20,893 nucleotides of DNA from Lachnospiraceae bacterium. GTDB taxonomy: Bacteria > Bacillota > Clostridia > Lachnospirales > Lachnospiraceae. The stretch is taken from positions 1 through 20,893 of the forward strand of contig DPJQ01000053.1 in the NCBI GenBank assembly GCA_003542935.1, in the 5' to 3' direction. The position numbers and the translations under genes are program-made. Shown here one piece after another: positions 1 through 8,208 of the stretch (positions are counted from its first letter, which is position 1; each line of letters opens with the position of its first letter). Under the pieces are notes generated by a model that had not been told where the DNA came from, did not search any database, and worked only from the letters and a program-made list of their open reading frames with translations.

Positions 1-216
1 ACTGCCTGGGCAGAACAGTGGAAAATTTATAAGGAAAAAGACGCGGCAGACGCAGATAAAGAGGCGGCTAAATACACAACGAATGAGGAGAGAAATGTTG
101 ACAGCATTACATTCCGTCTGCCGTCAAACGACATAGACGGCATATATACAGATATGTATGTCTCTGCCATGAATACCACGATGTCGGCATATTTTGCCTT
201 TGATTTTGCGAACGCC
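1..216 (+). repeat. Intragenic direct repeat, copy 1
   Basis: This stretch is about nine-tenths identical at the nucleotide level to 1249-1464, at an offset of 1248 bases (416 codons). Both copies encode the C-terminal half of a NEAT-like domain that contains the string TDMYVSAMNTTMSAYFAFDF. Copy 1 is cut by the window edge, so the full repeat is probably longer on its left side. Confidence 0.9.
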
Positions 217-2583
217 GCTGTGGAGGACAGTGGAGACACATCGGAGAAGAAAAAAGGTTCGGCAAAAGTAGAGCAGTTTGGCGGGTATGATGTCAATGTA
301 GTGGTATCCGTCCGGGATGGCAAAATCGTGGATATTGAAGTAGAAGGCAGCAACTTTGAGGGAACGCATGCGGATTACAATAGAGAAAAACTTCAGGCGG
401 CGGCAGATGGACTGAAAGCATCTTATGTCGGCAAGTCTGCAATGGATGCAAAGGAAATTGAGGGAGTGGACGCGGTTTCCAGCGCTACGTATTCTTCCCG
501 CGCCATCAAGGAGGCTGTCTTAAACGCGCTGGGGCTGGAGGCATCGGGCGAAGTCATTACCCTGCCCACGGAGAAACTGGCAGAGGGCACCTATGAGGTG
601 GATATTGCCTTTTACACCGACAACGTGAAGCATTCCCTGGTCGAGAATGACAAGGCGAAGGCGACAATCATGGTCGATGGGGAAGGAACGATGACCCTCA
701 CAACGGCAGTGATCAATGGAACAGAGAAAGAACCTTTGTATTACTATGATTTTAATGGATATTACGCGGGAAATGCCGAAAGCGGTGAGTTAAAAGCCAC
801 CGATCAGGTAAAAAAAGAAGATATTGATTTTACAGATGATGTATTTGGCGCGGATGAAAAAGTTGTTACAGAGGTATCTTTCCCACTGGAAGGGGAATTT
901 GCGGCGATTTACCGCACCAACGCCAGTATTTATGTTCCGGCCATGAAAAATCTCACAGGAGAAGTGGGAGGCGTAACATTTGATCGGGGAAGATTTTCTT
1001 CTGACTGCTTTGCGAAGGTTTACTGGGACAGCCTGAAAAGAGTGGAATCACCGGGGTCAGGATTCGGCTCTCAGGGAAAGGAACTGGAGGCAGATACATA
1101 TACATTGCCGGTCAGCCTGAAAAACGCCGGCGATATCACAAAGGATTCCATGGCGGCAAGCTGCGTTAAAGATGGCAGGCTGGTTGTAAATGAGGACGGA
1201 ACGGCAGATATTACCGTAGACCTGCAGGCGGTAACGGTTATGGGTATTACTGCCTGGGCAGAACAGTGGAAAATTTATAAGGAAAAAGACGCGGCAGACG
1301 CAGATAAAGTGGCGGCTCAATCTACAACAAATGAAGAGGGAAATATTGACAGCATTACATTCCGCCTGCCGTCAAACAGCATGGATGGCGTATATACAGA
1401 TATGTATGTCTCTGCCATGAATACCACAATGTCGGCATATTTTGCCTTTGATTTTGCAAATGCCGTGAAACAGAAAGAAGCTTTGGCAGACGGCGTTTAT
1501 GCGGTTACGGGCTCGATGTATAAACCGGATCTCGCCACAAAATCCATGGCAGATACGGCCTTGAATCACAATATACAGATGACAGTAAGGGATGGCAGGG
1601 CGACTCTTGCCATGAATTTCAAGGGTATGGCGATCACCGGAGTACAAGGGTATCTCGGCGGATTGAAATATTATGATACGGGTTACAGTAAAGATGCCAA
1701 TGGCAATCCGACAGGCACATTGAAAGATGTAACGGTAGAGAGTGTACAGAAGTACAGTGACGGTGTTGTGATCTCGGATACTTACGGGAAAGACTATCCG
1801 GATGTGGTTCGTTTTGAATTGATTCCGGAAGCATGGGAAGACGGTATTGTACCGCTGCAGGTATTTGTACCGGTTATGGAGAGTATCACTGCGGGAACCG
1901 GAAACCAGAACGTTTATCTGAAACTGGAGCTGAACAGCCTGGAAAAGACGACGGTGGAGGATGAACGGTTTAAAGAAACAGAGGAGGCGCCCAAAAACCC
2001 GGCAGCATCTTCCGGAACAGACACACCCAATCCGTCGCCGGGTGCAGGGACAGACACACCCAATCCGTCGCCGGGTACGGGGACAGACACACCCAATCCG
2101 TCGCTGGATACAGGAACCACCACCCCCAATCCCTCACCGGATACAGGAAATAACGGTGGAACAACCACATCTCCGTCTCCTTCGCCGACAACAGGGAAAA
2201 CGGACAAACCAAAAACGACGACGTTAAAAACAGGACAGACGGCTACGGTCAAGGGACATACCTATAAAGTTACGGCAAAAGGAAAAGTTGCTTTTACAAA
2301 GTGCAAGAAGAATGCAAAAAGTGTAACGATTCCGGCGACAGTCAAGATCAAGGGAGTTACCTGCAAGGTAACGGCCGTTGAAAAAAATGCGTTTAAAAAC
2401 AATAAGAAACTGACTACGGTAACCCTGGGTAAAAATGTAACCAAGGTAGGAAAGAAAGCCTTCACGGGGTGCAAGAAATTAAAAACGGTAAAATTGCCAA
2501 AGGGACTTTCTAAAAAGAAAAAAGCAGCATTAAAGAAACAGGTTCAGAAAGCAGGGGTTTCTTCTAAAGTAAAAATAAAATAA
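1..2583 (+). CDS. Secreted NEAT / FMN-binding / leucine-rich-repeat heme-capture protein (5' partial)
   Basis: The reading frame is open from the first base, so the N-terminus lies outside the window and 860 residues are visible. Approximate order in the visible part: tail of a NEAT-like domain (1-75); FMN-binding domain (88-180) with the attachment-type motif DAVSSATYSS, whose candidate flavinylated Thr is residue 163; three more NEAT-like domains (190-348, 360-490, 495-650); a Pro/Thr/Ser linker with 11-residue repeats (672-740); and a basic BspA/LRR_5-like repeat tail (740-860). NEAT domains bind heme or receive it from hemoproteins outside the cell. FMN_bind domains carry covalent FMN added by ApbE. 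No LPXTG motif or C-terminal membrane segment is present, so the basic repeat tail may hold the protein to the wall. It is the first visible gene of a heme locus and resembles streptococcal Shr in position and in mixing NEAT with LRR. The NEAT calls rest on homology to the next gene's domains and on context. The FMN call is strong. Confidence 0.82.
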   Translation, partial: TAWAEQWKIYKEKDAADADKEAAKYTTNEERNVDSITFRLPSNDIDGIYTDMYVSAMNTTMSAYFAFDFANAAVEDSGDTSEKKKGSAKVEQFGGYDVNVVVSVRDGKIVDIEVEGSNFEGTHADYNREKLQAAADGLKASYVGKSAMDAKEIEGVDAVSSATYSSRAIKEAVLNALGLEASGEVITLPTEKLAEGTYEVDIAFYTDNVKHSLVENDKAKATIMVDGEGTMTLTTAVINGTEKEPLYYYDFNGYYAGNAESGELKATDQVKKEDIDFTDDVFGADEKVVTEVSFPLEGEFAAIYRTNASIYVPAMKNLTGEVGGVTFDRGRFSSDCFAKVYWDSLKRVESPGSGFGSQGKELEADTYTLPVSLKNAGDITKDSMAASCVKDGRLVVNEDGTADITVDLQAVTVMGITAWAEQWKIYKEKDAADADKVAAQSTTNEEGNIDSITFRLPSNSMDGVYTDMYVSAMNTTMSAYFAFDFANAVKQKEALADGVYAVTGSMYKPDLATKSMADTALNHNIQMTVRDGRATLAMNFKGMAITGVQGYLGGLKYYDTGYSKDANGNPTGTLKDVTVESVQKYSDGVVISDTYGKDYPDVVRFELIPEAWEDGIVPLQVFVPVMESITAGTGNQNVYLKLELNSLEKTTVEDERFKETEEAPKNPAASSGTDTPNPSPGAGTDTPNPSPGTGTDTPNPSLDTGTTTPNPSPDTGNNGGTTTSPSPSPTTGKTDKPKTTTLKTGQTATVKGHTYKVTAKGKVAFTKCKKNAKSVTIPATVKIKGVTCKVTAVEKNAFKNNKKLTTVTLGKNVTKVGKKAFTGCKKLKTVKLPKGLSKKKKAALKKQVQKAGVSSKVKIK
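1249..1464 (+). repeat. Intragenic direct repeat, copy 2
   Basis: This is the second copy of the repeat at 1-216. The differences are scattered single bases. Several are silent third-position changes, such as GCG/GCA and AAC/AAT, which suggests a duplication that has been kept in frame and under selection. Confidence 0.9.
2014..2145 (+). repeat. 33-bp tandem repeat encoding a Pro/Thr linker (4 units)
   Basis: There are four consecutive 33-bp units at 2014, 2047, 2080 and 2113. They encode GTDTPNPSPGA, GTDTPNPSPGT, GTDTPNPSLDT and GTTTPNPSPDT. Such linkers usually span the cell wall or separate domains in Gram-positive surface proteins. The first three units are nearly identical in DNA, so unit number may vary between strains. 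Confidence 0.9.
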
Positions 2584-2632
2584 TGGCATTTTTACGGATT
2601 GCTTATGCTGCATAAAGCGGAGTGGAAATGAT

Positions 2633-4909
2633 ATGAAAAAGACGGGCGGATGTGTCATATTTTCATGGATACTGGCTGCCGTATCGATATTGGGATTACT
2701 TGTACCGATATCTTTGGAACGGTTGCAAAGTACAGAGGTTCTTGCGAGTTCGTCAGACAACACCGACGGTGTCTATACGATTGAGGGCAGGCTGTGGCAC
2801 GCCACGATGGATCAGCCTTCCATGGGAAATTCGGCGCTGGTCCAGCCGATGGAGATTGTAAAAAGTGGTGAAAGCGTCACTCTGCGGATGGAGTTCCGGC
2901 CGTTAAATTCCGGTGCGTTTTCCGGATATTTATATAGCTTTCACTATTTTCCCTCATGGAATAATGAAAGCGGAGTGCCGAATGAGGCGGAAGAACCAGT
3001 GCCGGTGACAGTGACTGAGTATTACGACGGAATATATGATGATTATAATCATCCGGCCACGGGTTTAGATGAGGCGATCAGGGGAAAGTTTTATCCCCAC
3101 TATGCCGTTATGCCGATTGAGTGGAATGCAGCCTCTGCGTGGGTACAGGTATATGTGCCTGTAATGGAGGCGATCAGCGCGGGAAGCGGTAAGCAGTATG
3201 CAAGGTTGTTGTTAGACTGGGATACGCTGAAGAAGACAGAGGAAAAAGCGGGAGATGTATCCACATCTCCCGCGGATCCTCCGTCGGACAGCGGGGATCC
3301 TCCGACGGAAACTGTAGTGCAGGATAAAGACGATGGCAAAGAAAATGATTCGGAAAACAGCAGCCAGGCGGGAAATGAAAAATTGACGATAGATTCCCTC
3401 AAGGATGGTACATATACGGTTGCAGGAACGATGGTAAAGCCGGATAAAAAGACAAAATCCATGTCAAATGAGGCGATAGACCATAATATCATTCTGGCGG
3501 TAAAAAAAGGAAAGTATAGTCTGACCGTGAGCCTTTCAGGATTGACCGTAGGAAATTCCAAAGGGTATCTCAGCAAGTTAAAATATTTTAAGACAGGCTA
3601 CAAAGAAGATGAAAATGGTGTGCCGACAGGGAAAAAAGCAGGAGTCACCATAAAAGCATACCAGAAGGACGATTCCGGTAAAAAGGTGTCTGATGCCTAT
3701 GGGACGGATTATCCCGCAAAAGTAACGTTTCCGATGATTTCAGAAGCGAAAAAAGACGGCTGTGTGCCGTTGCAGGTATATGTGCCAATCATGGAGGCGA
3801 TCAGTGAGGGGACAGGTACGCAGCCCGTCTATCTGAAGTTGGATGTATCCTCCATTGTGGAAGGGAAAAAGAGTGAAAAAAGCAGTTCCGCCAAGGAGAC
3901 ATCCGATAAAAAGAATCAGTCTGAATCCGGTAAAAGTTCCACCGGTTCTTCCAGAAGTAGTTCAAAAAAGAAATCCGCGTCGGCTGCGGTAAATGCCGGT
4001 TCTGATACAGGCAGCGGGGTAAAAGGAACCGTGTATTCCTGTCAGGTCATTCCCAGCTATAAACATCCTGTTACCGGCGGTGTAGAAGATTCCGGAGGGG
4101 CATCTTCTTATGCTACCGGACAGGGCATGGTAGAAAGTGTTATGGGAACTTCCGGAATGCTGGAAGAGACCGGGGACGGGGCCTGTTATCTGACGATGCG
4201 CATGAGCCTGATGGATATGACGTCAAAGCATGCATTTTGGGTGCAGAAAAGAGGAGAATCCGGCTGGAAGTCCGTTTCTGCCACTGTGACGCAGAATGGT
4301 ACAGACAAAAACGGAAAGACATCGGACTTTTGTTTTTCGGTTCCGGATAAAGACAGCATTGTCAAGGTATCCATGTATGTGGAACCGATGGGAAGAGACG
4401 TGGTCTTTTATGCTTCCCTGAAAAATCTGAAAAAAGGCCGGCCAAAAGATATGAAGTCGACAAAAGTATCCGGCGATGCGATAGACGTAAAGGCGGCGGC
4501 AGAGGAAGGCAGTGCGGCTGCAGGCGAGCTGCCGGATGCGATGAATATAATGACAGCGGCAGGGGAGGACGGAGAAGACAATGCGGCTGCAGCAGGGCTG
4601 CCGGGAGAAACAGGAGATGTTTCATCCGTTTTTGACACTGGCCTTGGCAGCGCCCAGGGATTGAGCTTGTCCACAGAAGGAGCAGATGTCCCGACGGCAA
4701 ACGATCCGGGCAGCACAGAAGAGGATGTCGGTGAAACGGCAGGGGCAGGCGGCAACGGAGAGATGTCTTTCGGGAAATGGATCCTTGTGCTGACATTATC
4801 AGCGACGATGTCGGGGCTTTTGCTGATGGCGGCAGGGGCGGGACTTGCCTACTATTTCCGCCGAAACTGGCGCAGATGGGGAGAGGAGATGGCAGATGAC
4901 GAGGATTAG
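2633..4909 (+). CDS. Membrane-anchored heme-binding protein with two NEAT domains and a Shp-like domain
   Basis: This 758-residue protein has a signal peptide (hydrophobic residues about 8-27, likely cleavage near VLA-SS around 40). Two NEAT-like domains follow (about 42-205 and 250-410), then a Ser/Lys-rich linker. A Shp-type heme-binding domain lies at about 465-603, with the strings SYKHPVTGG, DSGG and SYATGQGMVESV. An acidic Ala/Gly linker precedes a transmembrane helix (about 717-743), which ends in a positively charged cytoplasmic tail (RRNWRRW). In Shp of Streptococcus pyogenes heme iron is held by two methionines, and this domain is rich in Met. The second NEAT domain is clearly homologous to the last one of the preceding gene. 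The protein probably relays heme from the outer receptor to the lipoprotein encoded next. GGAG at 2619-2622 precedes the ATG, and the gap to the previous gene is 49 bases. Confidence 0.85.
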   Translation: MKKTGGCVIFSWILAAVSILGLLVPISLERLQSTEVLASSSDNTDGVYTIEGRLWHATMDQPSMGNSALVQPMEIVKSGESVTLRMEFRPLNSGAFSGYLYSFHYFPSWNNESGVPNEAEEPVPVTVTEYYDGIYDDYNHPATGLDEAIRGKFYPHYAVMPIEWNAASAWVQVYVPVMEAISAGSGKQYARLLLDWDTLKKTEEKAGDVSTSPADPPSDSGDPPTETVVQDKDDGKENDSENSSQAGNEKLTIDSLKDGTYTVAGTMVKPDKKTKSMSNEAIDHNIILAVKKGKYSLTVSLSGLTVGNSKGYLSKLKYFKTGYKEDENGVPTGKKAGVTIKAYQKDDSGKKVSDAYGTDYPAKVTFPMISEAKKDGCVPLQVYVPIMEAISEGTGTQPVYLKLDVSSIVEGKKSEKSSSAKETSDKKNQSESGKSSTGSSRSSSKKKSASAAVNAGSDTGSGVKGTVYSCQVIPSYKHPVTGGVEDSGGASSYATGQGMVESVMGTSGMLEETGDGACYLTMRMSLMDMTSKHAFWVQKRGESGWKSVSATVTQNGTDKNGKTSDFCFSVPDKDSIVKVSMYVEPMGRDVVFYASLKNLKKGRPKDMKSTKVSGDAIDVKAAAEEGSAAAGELPDAMNIMTAAGEDGEDNAAAAGLPGETGDVSSVFDTGLGSAQGLSLSTEGADVPTANDPGSTEEDVGETAGAGGNGEMSFGKWILVLTLSATMSGLLLMAAGAGLAYYFRRNWRRWGEEMADDED

Positions 4910-5927
4910 GTCTCATGTTTGTCTTGTGATCGGGTGTGTACTGTCCCTCGTTTTGCGTGGATGCGTGGATCAGCACCCGGAAAACGGGGAGGAACAAAAG
5001 AGCAGGGTGGTTTCTTCAGAAGAGACATTCACAGGCAGTGAAAGCGCAGAGAGTTCCGCCTCCGACAGCCTGCCGGCAATGTTGGAGATTACCGATGAGG
5101 CAGAAAAAGCGGCGGTGGAAGCGGCCAGGGAGAAAGTAAAAGGGCTTGGCAGAGAACCGAGGCTCATCGCGACATCTCCTGCTGTAGCGGATATTTGTGA
5201 CAAACTGGATCTTGATCTGGCGGGCGTGTGTGAGACTTCTGTTTCTGCACTGCCGTCCAGATATGAGGGGATAACAACAGTGGGAGCCGCTATGAGTCCG
5301 GATATGGAAATTATTTCTTCTCTTGCTCCTGACTGGATACTCAGCCCGGCTTCTTTGCAGAGTGATCTGCAGCCAAAGTACGAGACGGTAAAAACGGAAT
5401 GGGCATTTCTGAATCTGAAAAGCGTACAGGGAATGTACCGTTCGATTCAGGAATTGGGTTCGATTTTTGACAGGGGGGCGGAAGCGGAGCAACTGGTGAG
5501 CGACTTTATCTCTTTCTATGATAAATATCAGAAAGAAAACGCGGAAAAACAACACCCCAAAGTGTTGATACTGATGGGGCTCCCGGGCAGTTACATTATT
5601 GCCACACCGAATTCTTATGTGGGGAATCTGGTGGAACTGGCAGGCGGTGACAATGTTTACAGTGATACAGAGGAAGAATTTTTGACAGTCAACACAGAGG
5701 ACATGAAAAAGAAAGAACCTGATGTGATCCTGCGTGCTGCTCATGCCCTGCCGGATCAGGTGGCAGAGATGTTTGCGGATGAGTTTGCCACCAGCGATAT
5801 CTGGAAACATTTTACGGCGGTGCAGGAAGGGAGAGTGTATGATTTGTCGTATGATAAGTTCGGCATGAGCGCTGCTTTTTCCTATAAGGAAGCATTGGAT
5901 GAACTGCGGCCGATGTTGTATCCCTAG
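4896..5927 (+). CDS. isdE: IsdE-like heme ABC transporter substrate-binding lipoprotein
   Basis: This 343-residue binding protein of the Peripla_BP_2 / IsdE-HtsA type should hold heme for import by the permease and ATPase that follow. The ATG at 4896 is chosen because AGGAG at 4884-4888 lies seven bases upstream and it gives a proper signal peptide ending in VLRGC, with lipidated Cys at residue 23. The frame is open further upstream to 4845 but that part lies inside the preceding gene. The gene overlaps its neighbour by 14 bases, which suggests translational coupling. Family-typical stretches are AAMSPDMEII, LMGLPGSYIIATPNSYVG, RAAHALPD and DKFGMSAAF. The Met in AAMSPDM and the His in RAAHALPD are plausible equivalents of the Met/His heme ligands of IsdE; that assignment is inference. 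The -2 Arg in the lipobox is unusual. Confidence 0.87.
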   Translation: MTRIRSHVCLVIGCVLSLVLRGCVDQHPENGEEQKSRVVSSEETFTGSESAESSASDSLPAMLEITDEAEKAAVEAAREKVKGLGREPRLIATSPAVADICDKLDLDLAGVCETSVSALPSRYEGITTVGAAMSPDMEIISSLAPDWILSPASLQSDLQPKYETVKTEWAFLNLKSVQGMYRSIQELGSIFDRGAEAEQLVSDFISFYDKYQKENAEKQHPKVLILMGLPGSYIIATPNSYVGNLVELAGGDNVYSDTEEEFLTVNTEDMKKKEPDVILRAAHALPDQVAEMFADEFATSDIWKHFTAVQEGRVYDLSYDKFGMSAAFSYKEALDELRPMLYP

Positions 5928-5948
5928 AAACGGGCGAGAGGAGGCGGA

Positions 5949-6980
5949 GTGTTGAGTAAATGGAGCAGGAATGAATGCGGGAACACGGATGACAAGAAGC
6001 TGCATGGTAAGAAAATCCGTGTGGGGATTGCCTATATTGTGACGGTTATACTGCTCTGTGGACTTTTCCTTGCGGCAGTTAATACGGGAAGCCTCAAGGT
6101 AAGTTTTCCGGAATTGTTCAGGGGGCTGTTCGTTGCGTACGATTCCAATGTGGCGGCGATTTACGACCTTCGTTTTCCAAGGATTATCATTTCGATGCTG
6201 GCAGGGGCAGCCGTTGCGGTGTCCGGTGTCCTTTTTCAGGCGGTGTTAAAAAATCCGCTGGCAGACCCGGGCATTATCGGAATATCCAGCGGGGCTGGGC
6301 TGGCTGCCATATGTATGACAACGCTGGCTCCGGCTTTGTACTTTTTTACACCGGTTGCTGCCTGCATCGGCGGCATTTTTGCGTTTTTCATTGTGTATGT
6401 TCTGTCGTGGAAAGGGGGACTAAGCCCGTTGCGGATCATCCTGACAGGTGTTGCCGTCGATGCTTTTTTCACAGGGTTCTCCAGTGTGGTAAGTTCCATG
6501 TCGGGCGGGGACAGAAATGGAGTGGCATCGATTGTAGAAGGAAATATCGCACAGAAGACATGGGAGGATGTGCGGACGTTGTTGCCTTATGTTGCGGTTG
6601 GCCTGGTTCTGGCATTGTTGTCTGTGAGAAAGTGTAATCTCCTGGCATTGGAGGATAAGACAGCCAGAAGTCTTGGCGTTAATGTCAACCGGGCCAGGAT
6701 AGGGATTTCTGTTGTGGCGGTGATTTTGGCAAGCATTTCTACGGCGATTGTGGGAGCGGTCAGCTTTTTAGGGTTGATTGTGCCGCATATTGGAAGACTG
6801 CTGGTGGGAAGTGACCACAGGAAGCTGATTCCCTTTTCGGCATTGGCCGGAGCCGTTACCTTTCTTTTTGCGGATACGCTGGGCAGAACCATTGCCAGAC
6901 CCTATGAAGTGGCGGCGCCGGTGGTAATGAGTGTTATAGGAGGCCCGTTCTTTCTTGTTTTGTTGAGGAGAAAAAAATGA
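5949..6980 (+). CDS. FecCD-family heme/iron ABC transporter permease
   Basis: This is a polytopic membrane protein of 343 residues, normal for FecCD/BtuC permeases. It carries the family hallmarks GVLFQAVLKNPLADPG near residue 100 and GAVSFLGLIVPHIGRLL near 270, and ends in VIGGPFFLVLLRRKK. It would form the homodimeric channel of the importer served by the lipoprotein upstream and the ATPase downstream. AGGAGG at 5939-5944 is four bases from GTG 5949 and seven from an in-frame TTG at 5952, so the true start may be the TTG, giving MSKWSRNE. The first 20 residues are hydrophilic and precede the first helix. The stop overlaps the next start by four bases (ATGA). Confidence 0.92.
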   Translation: MLSKWSRNECGNTDDKKLHGKKIRVGIAYIVTVILLCGLFLAAVNTGSLKVSFPELFRGLFVAYDSNVAAIYDLRFPRIIISMLAGAAVAVSGVLFQAVLKNPLADPGIIGISSGAGLAAICMTTLAPALYFFTPVAACIGGIFAFFIVYVLSWKGGLSPLRIILTGVAVDAFFTGFSSVVSSMSGGDRNGVASIVEGNIAQKTWEDVRTLLPYVAVGLVLALLSVRKCNLLALEDKTARSLGVNVNRARIGISVVAVILASISTAIVGAVSFLGLIVPHIGRLLVGSDHRKLIPFSALAGAVTFLFADTLGRTIARPYEVAAPVVMSVIGGPFFLVLLRRKK

Positions 6981-7759
6981 AGAGCGTGGGTGAATATATG
7001 ATGCGCGTGAAAGAACTTTCTTTTTCATATGGAAAGAATAAGATACTGAAAAATATTTCCCTGGAGATTCCGGAGGGAAAGATTACAACCATACTGGGGG
7101 CGAATGGCTGTGGCAAATCCACGCTTTTTTCCCTGATGACCAAAAATCTGGTGCCGGGAAAGGGAAACATCTATTTGCAGAAGAAAAATATTGGGGGAAT
7201 GTCTCTGGGGGATTTTGCCTGCAGGGCAGCCATTGTTCACCAGTACAATACGGCGGCAGACGATATGACGGTGGAACGGCTGGTAGCAATGGGGCGTACT
7301 CCCCACCAAAAGGTTTTCGGCGGCAGGAGTGAAGAGGATGAACGCCTGGTGGAGTGGGCGCTGTCCGTTACGAACTTGCTGGATTTTTGTGGCAGGGAAG
7401 TTGGAAAACTGTCGGGCGGCCAGAGACAGCGTGTGTGGATTGCCATGGCGCTGGCACAAAATACGAAACTGCTCTTTTTGGATGAACCCACTACCTATTT
7501 AGATATCCGTTATCAGTTGGAGATATTGGAACTGGTAAAAAGGCTAAACACGGAGTTTGGCATTACAATCGTTATGGTTCTTCACGAAATTAACCAGGCA
7601 ATTCATTTCTCTGACAGGATTATTGGTCTGAAGGATGGCCATGTAGTGGTGGAAGGTGCGCCGGAAGAGGTGATTACTTCGGAGACCCTGGCAGAACTGT
7701 ATGGGGTAAAGCTGGGAGTGACACTGATAGAAGGACACAAATATGTTTTAACGGCATAA
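6977..7759 (+). CDS. FecE/FhuC-type ATPase of the heme/iron importer
   Basis: This 260-residue cytoplasmic ABC ATPase has Walker A GANGCGKST at 41-49, signature LSGGQRQRVW starting at 145, and Walker B LLFLDEPTTYLD with its Asp at 169. An H-loop (MVLHEIN) lies near residue 200. The long spacing and the sequence DEPTTYLDIRYQLEIL are typical of iron-chelate and heme importers. The start at 6977 is supported by the four-base ATGA overlap with the permease. Met codons at 7007 and 7010 could also serve, since the ABC fold begins just after them (MRVKELSFSYG). It energises uptake through the permease encoded upstream. The exact substrate is inferred from the NEAT and IsdE-like neighbours. Confidence 0.93.
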   Translation: MKSVGEYMMRVKELSFSYGKNKILKNISLEIPEGKITTILGANGCGKSTLFSLMTKNLVPGKGNIYLQKKNIGGMSLGDFACRAAIVHQYNTAADDMTVERLVAMGRTPHQKVFGGRSEEDERLVEWALSVTNLLDFCGREVGKLSGGQRQRVWIAMALAQNTKLLFLDEPTTYLDIRYQLEILELVKRLNTEFGITIVMVLHEINQAIHFSDRIIGLKDGHVVVEGAPEEVITSETLAELYGVKLGVTLIEGHKYVLTA

Positions 7760-7763
7760 AAGT

Positions 7764-7796
7764 GTGAGAAGAACGCGTAGACGGCGTTTTTCTCAC
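7764..7796 (+). other. Strong intercistronic hairpin, 13-bp stem
   Basis: Bases 7764-7776 pair with 7784-7796 around a seven-base loop, with one G-T pair. The run of T lies inside the right arm, and TAAGTACG follows rather than a T-tract, so this is not a classical intrinsic terminator. It separates the importer genes from the DUF454 and exporter genes. It could be a partial terminator, an RNA-stability element or a processing site. Confidence 0.7.
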
Positions 7797-7822
7797 TAAG
7801 TACGCCGGTGGAGGTGACAAAC

Positions 7823-8194
7823 GTGAAAAATCCGTTGAAGATATTGTGGATAGCGCTGGGCTTTTTATGCCTGGTACTGGGGACTGTCGGCGTGGTATTG
7901 CCGATACTTCCAACGGTGCCGTTTTATATGGCAACCGTGTTTTGTTTTGCCAAAAGTTCGGCCAGGCTTCATGCCTGGTTTGTAGGTACAGGCTTATATA
8001 GAAAACATTTAGACAGTTTTGTGCAAAACAGGTCGATGACCCTGCGGAGCAAACTGACAATCATGGGAAGCGTGACGGTGGTAATGGCAATTGGGTTTAT
8101 TGCCATGCGGTATGTGCCGATTGGTCAGATTTGCCCGTCTGTAGTCTGGGTATGTCATGTTTTCTATTTTGCATTTCGGATTAAAACGGTTTAG
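7823..8194 (+). CDS. DUF454 / YbaN-family small membrane protein
   Basis: This 123-residue membrane protein has the DUF454 pattern GVVLPILPTVPFYMATVFCFAKSS, followed by RLHAWF and an ...RYVPIG... segment between C-terminal hydrophobic stretches. About three to four membrane segments are expected. The function of the family is unknown. In several Gram-positive genomes it sits near heme or iron transport genes, as it does here. The frame opens with GTG codons at 7808, 7814 and 7823. The last is chosen because GGAGG at 7810-7814 lies eight bases upstream and the hydrophobic N-terminus MKNPLKILWIALGF then starts naturally. The gap to the next gene is 14 bases. Confidence 0.85.
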   Translation: MKNPLKILWIALGFLCLVLGTVGVVLPILPTVPFYMATVFCFAKSSARLHAWFVGTGLYRKHLDSFVQNRSMTLRSKLTIMGSVTVVMAIGFIAMRYVPIGQICPSVVWVCHVFYFAFRIKTV

Positions 8195-8208
8195 AAGGAG
8201 TCAGGGGA

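Noticed and set aside
2014..2145. Regular repeats that could be mistaken for a CRISPR array
   Set aside because: The units are directly adjacent with no spacers, are in frame, and encode a Pro/Thr-rich linker typical of surface proteins.
1914..2252. Long reverse-strand open frame opposite the Pro/Thr linker
   Set aside because: It is a mirror of the repetitive linker DNA and has no ribosome binding site or protein-like composition.
4362..4997. Reverse-strand open frame of about 211 codons opposite the NEAT/Shp gene end
   Set aside because: The product is low-complexity, rich in Pro, Leu, Ser and His. It is antisense to a clearly coding region with a membrane anchor.
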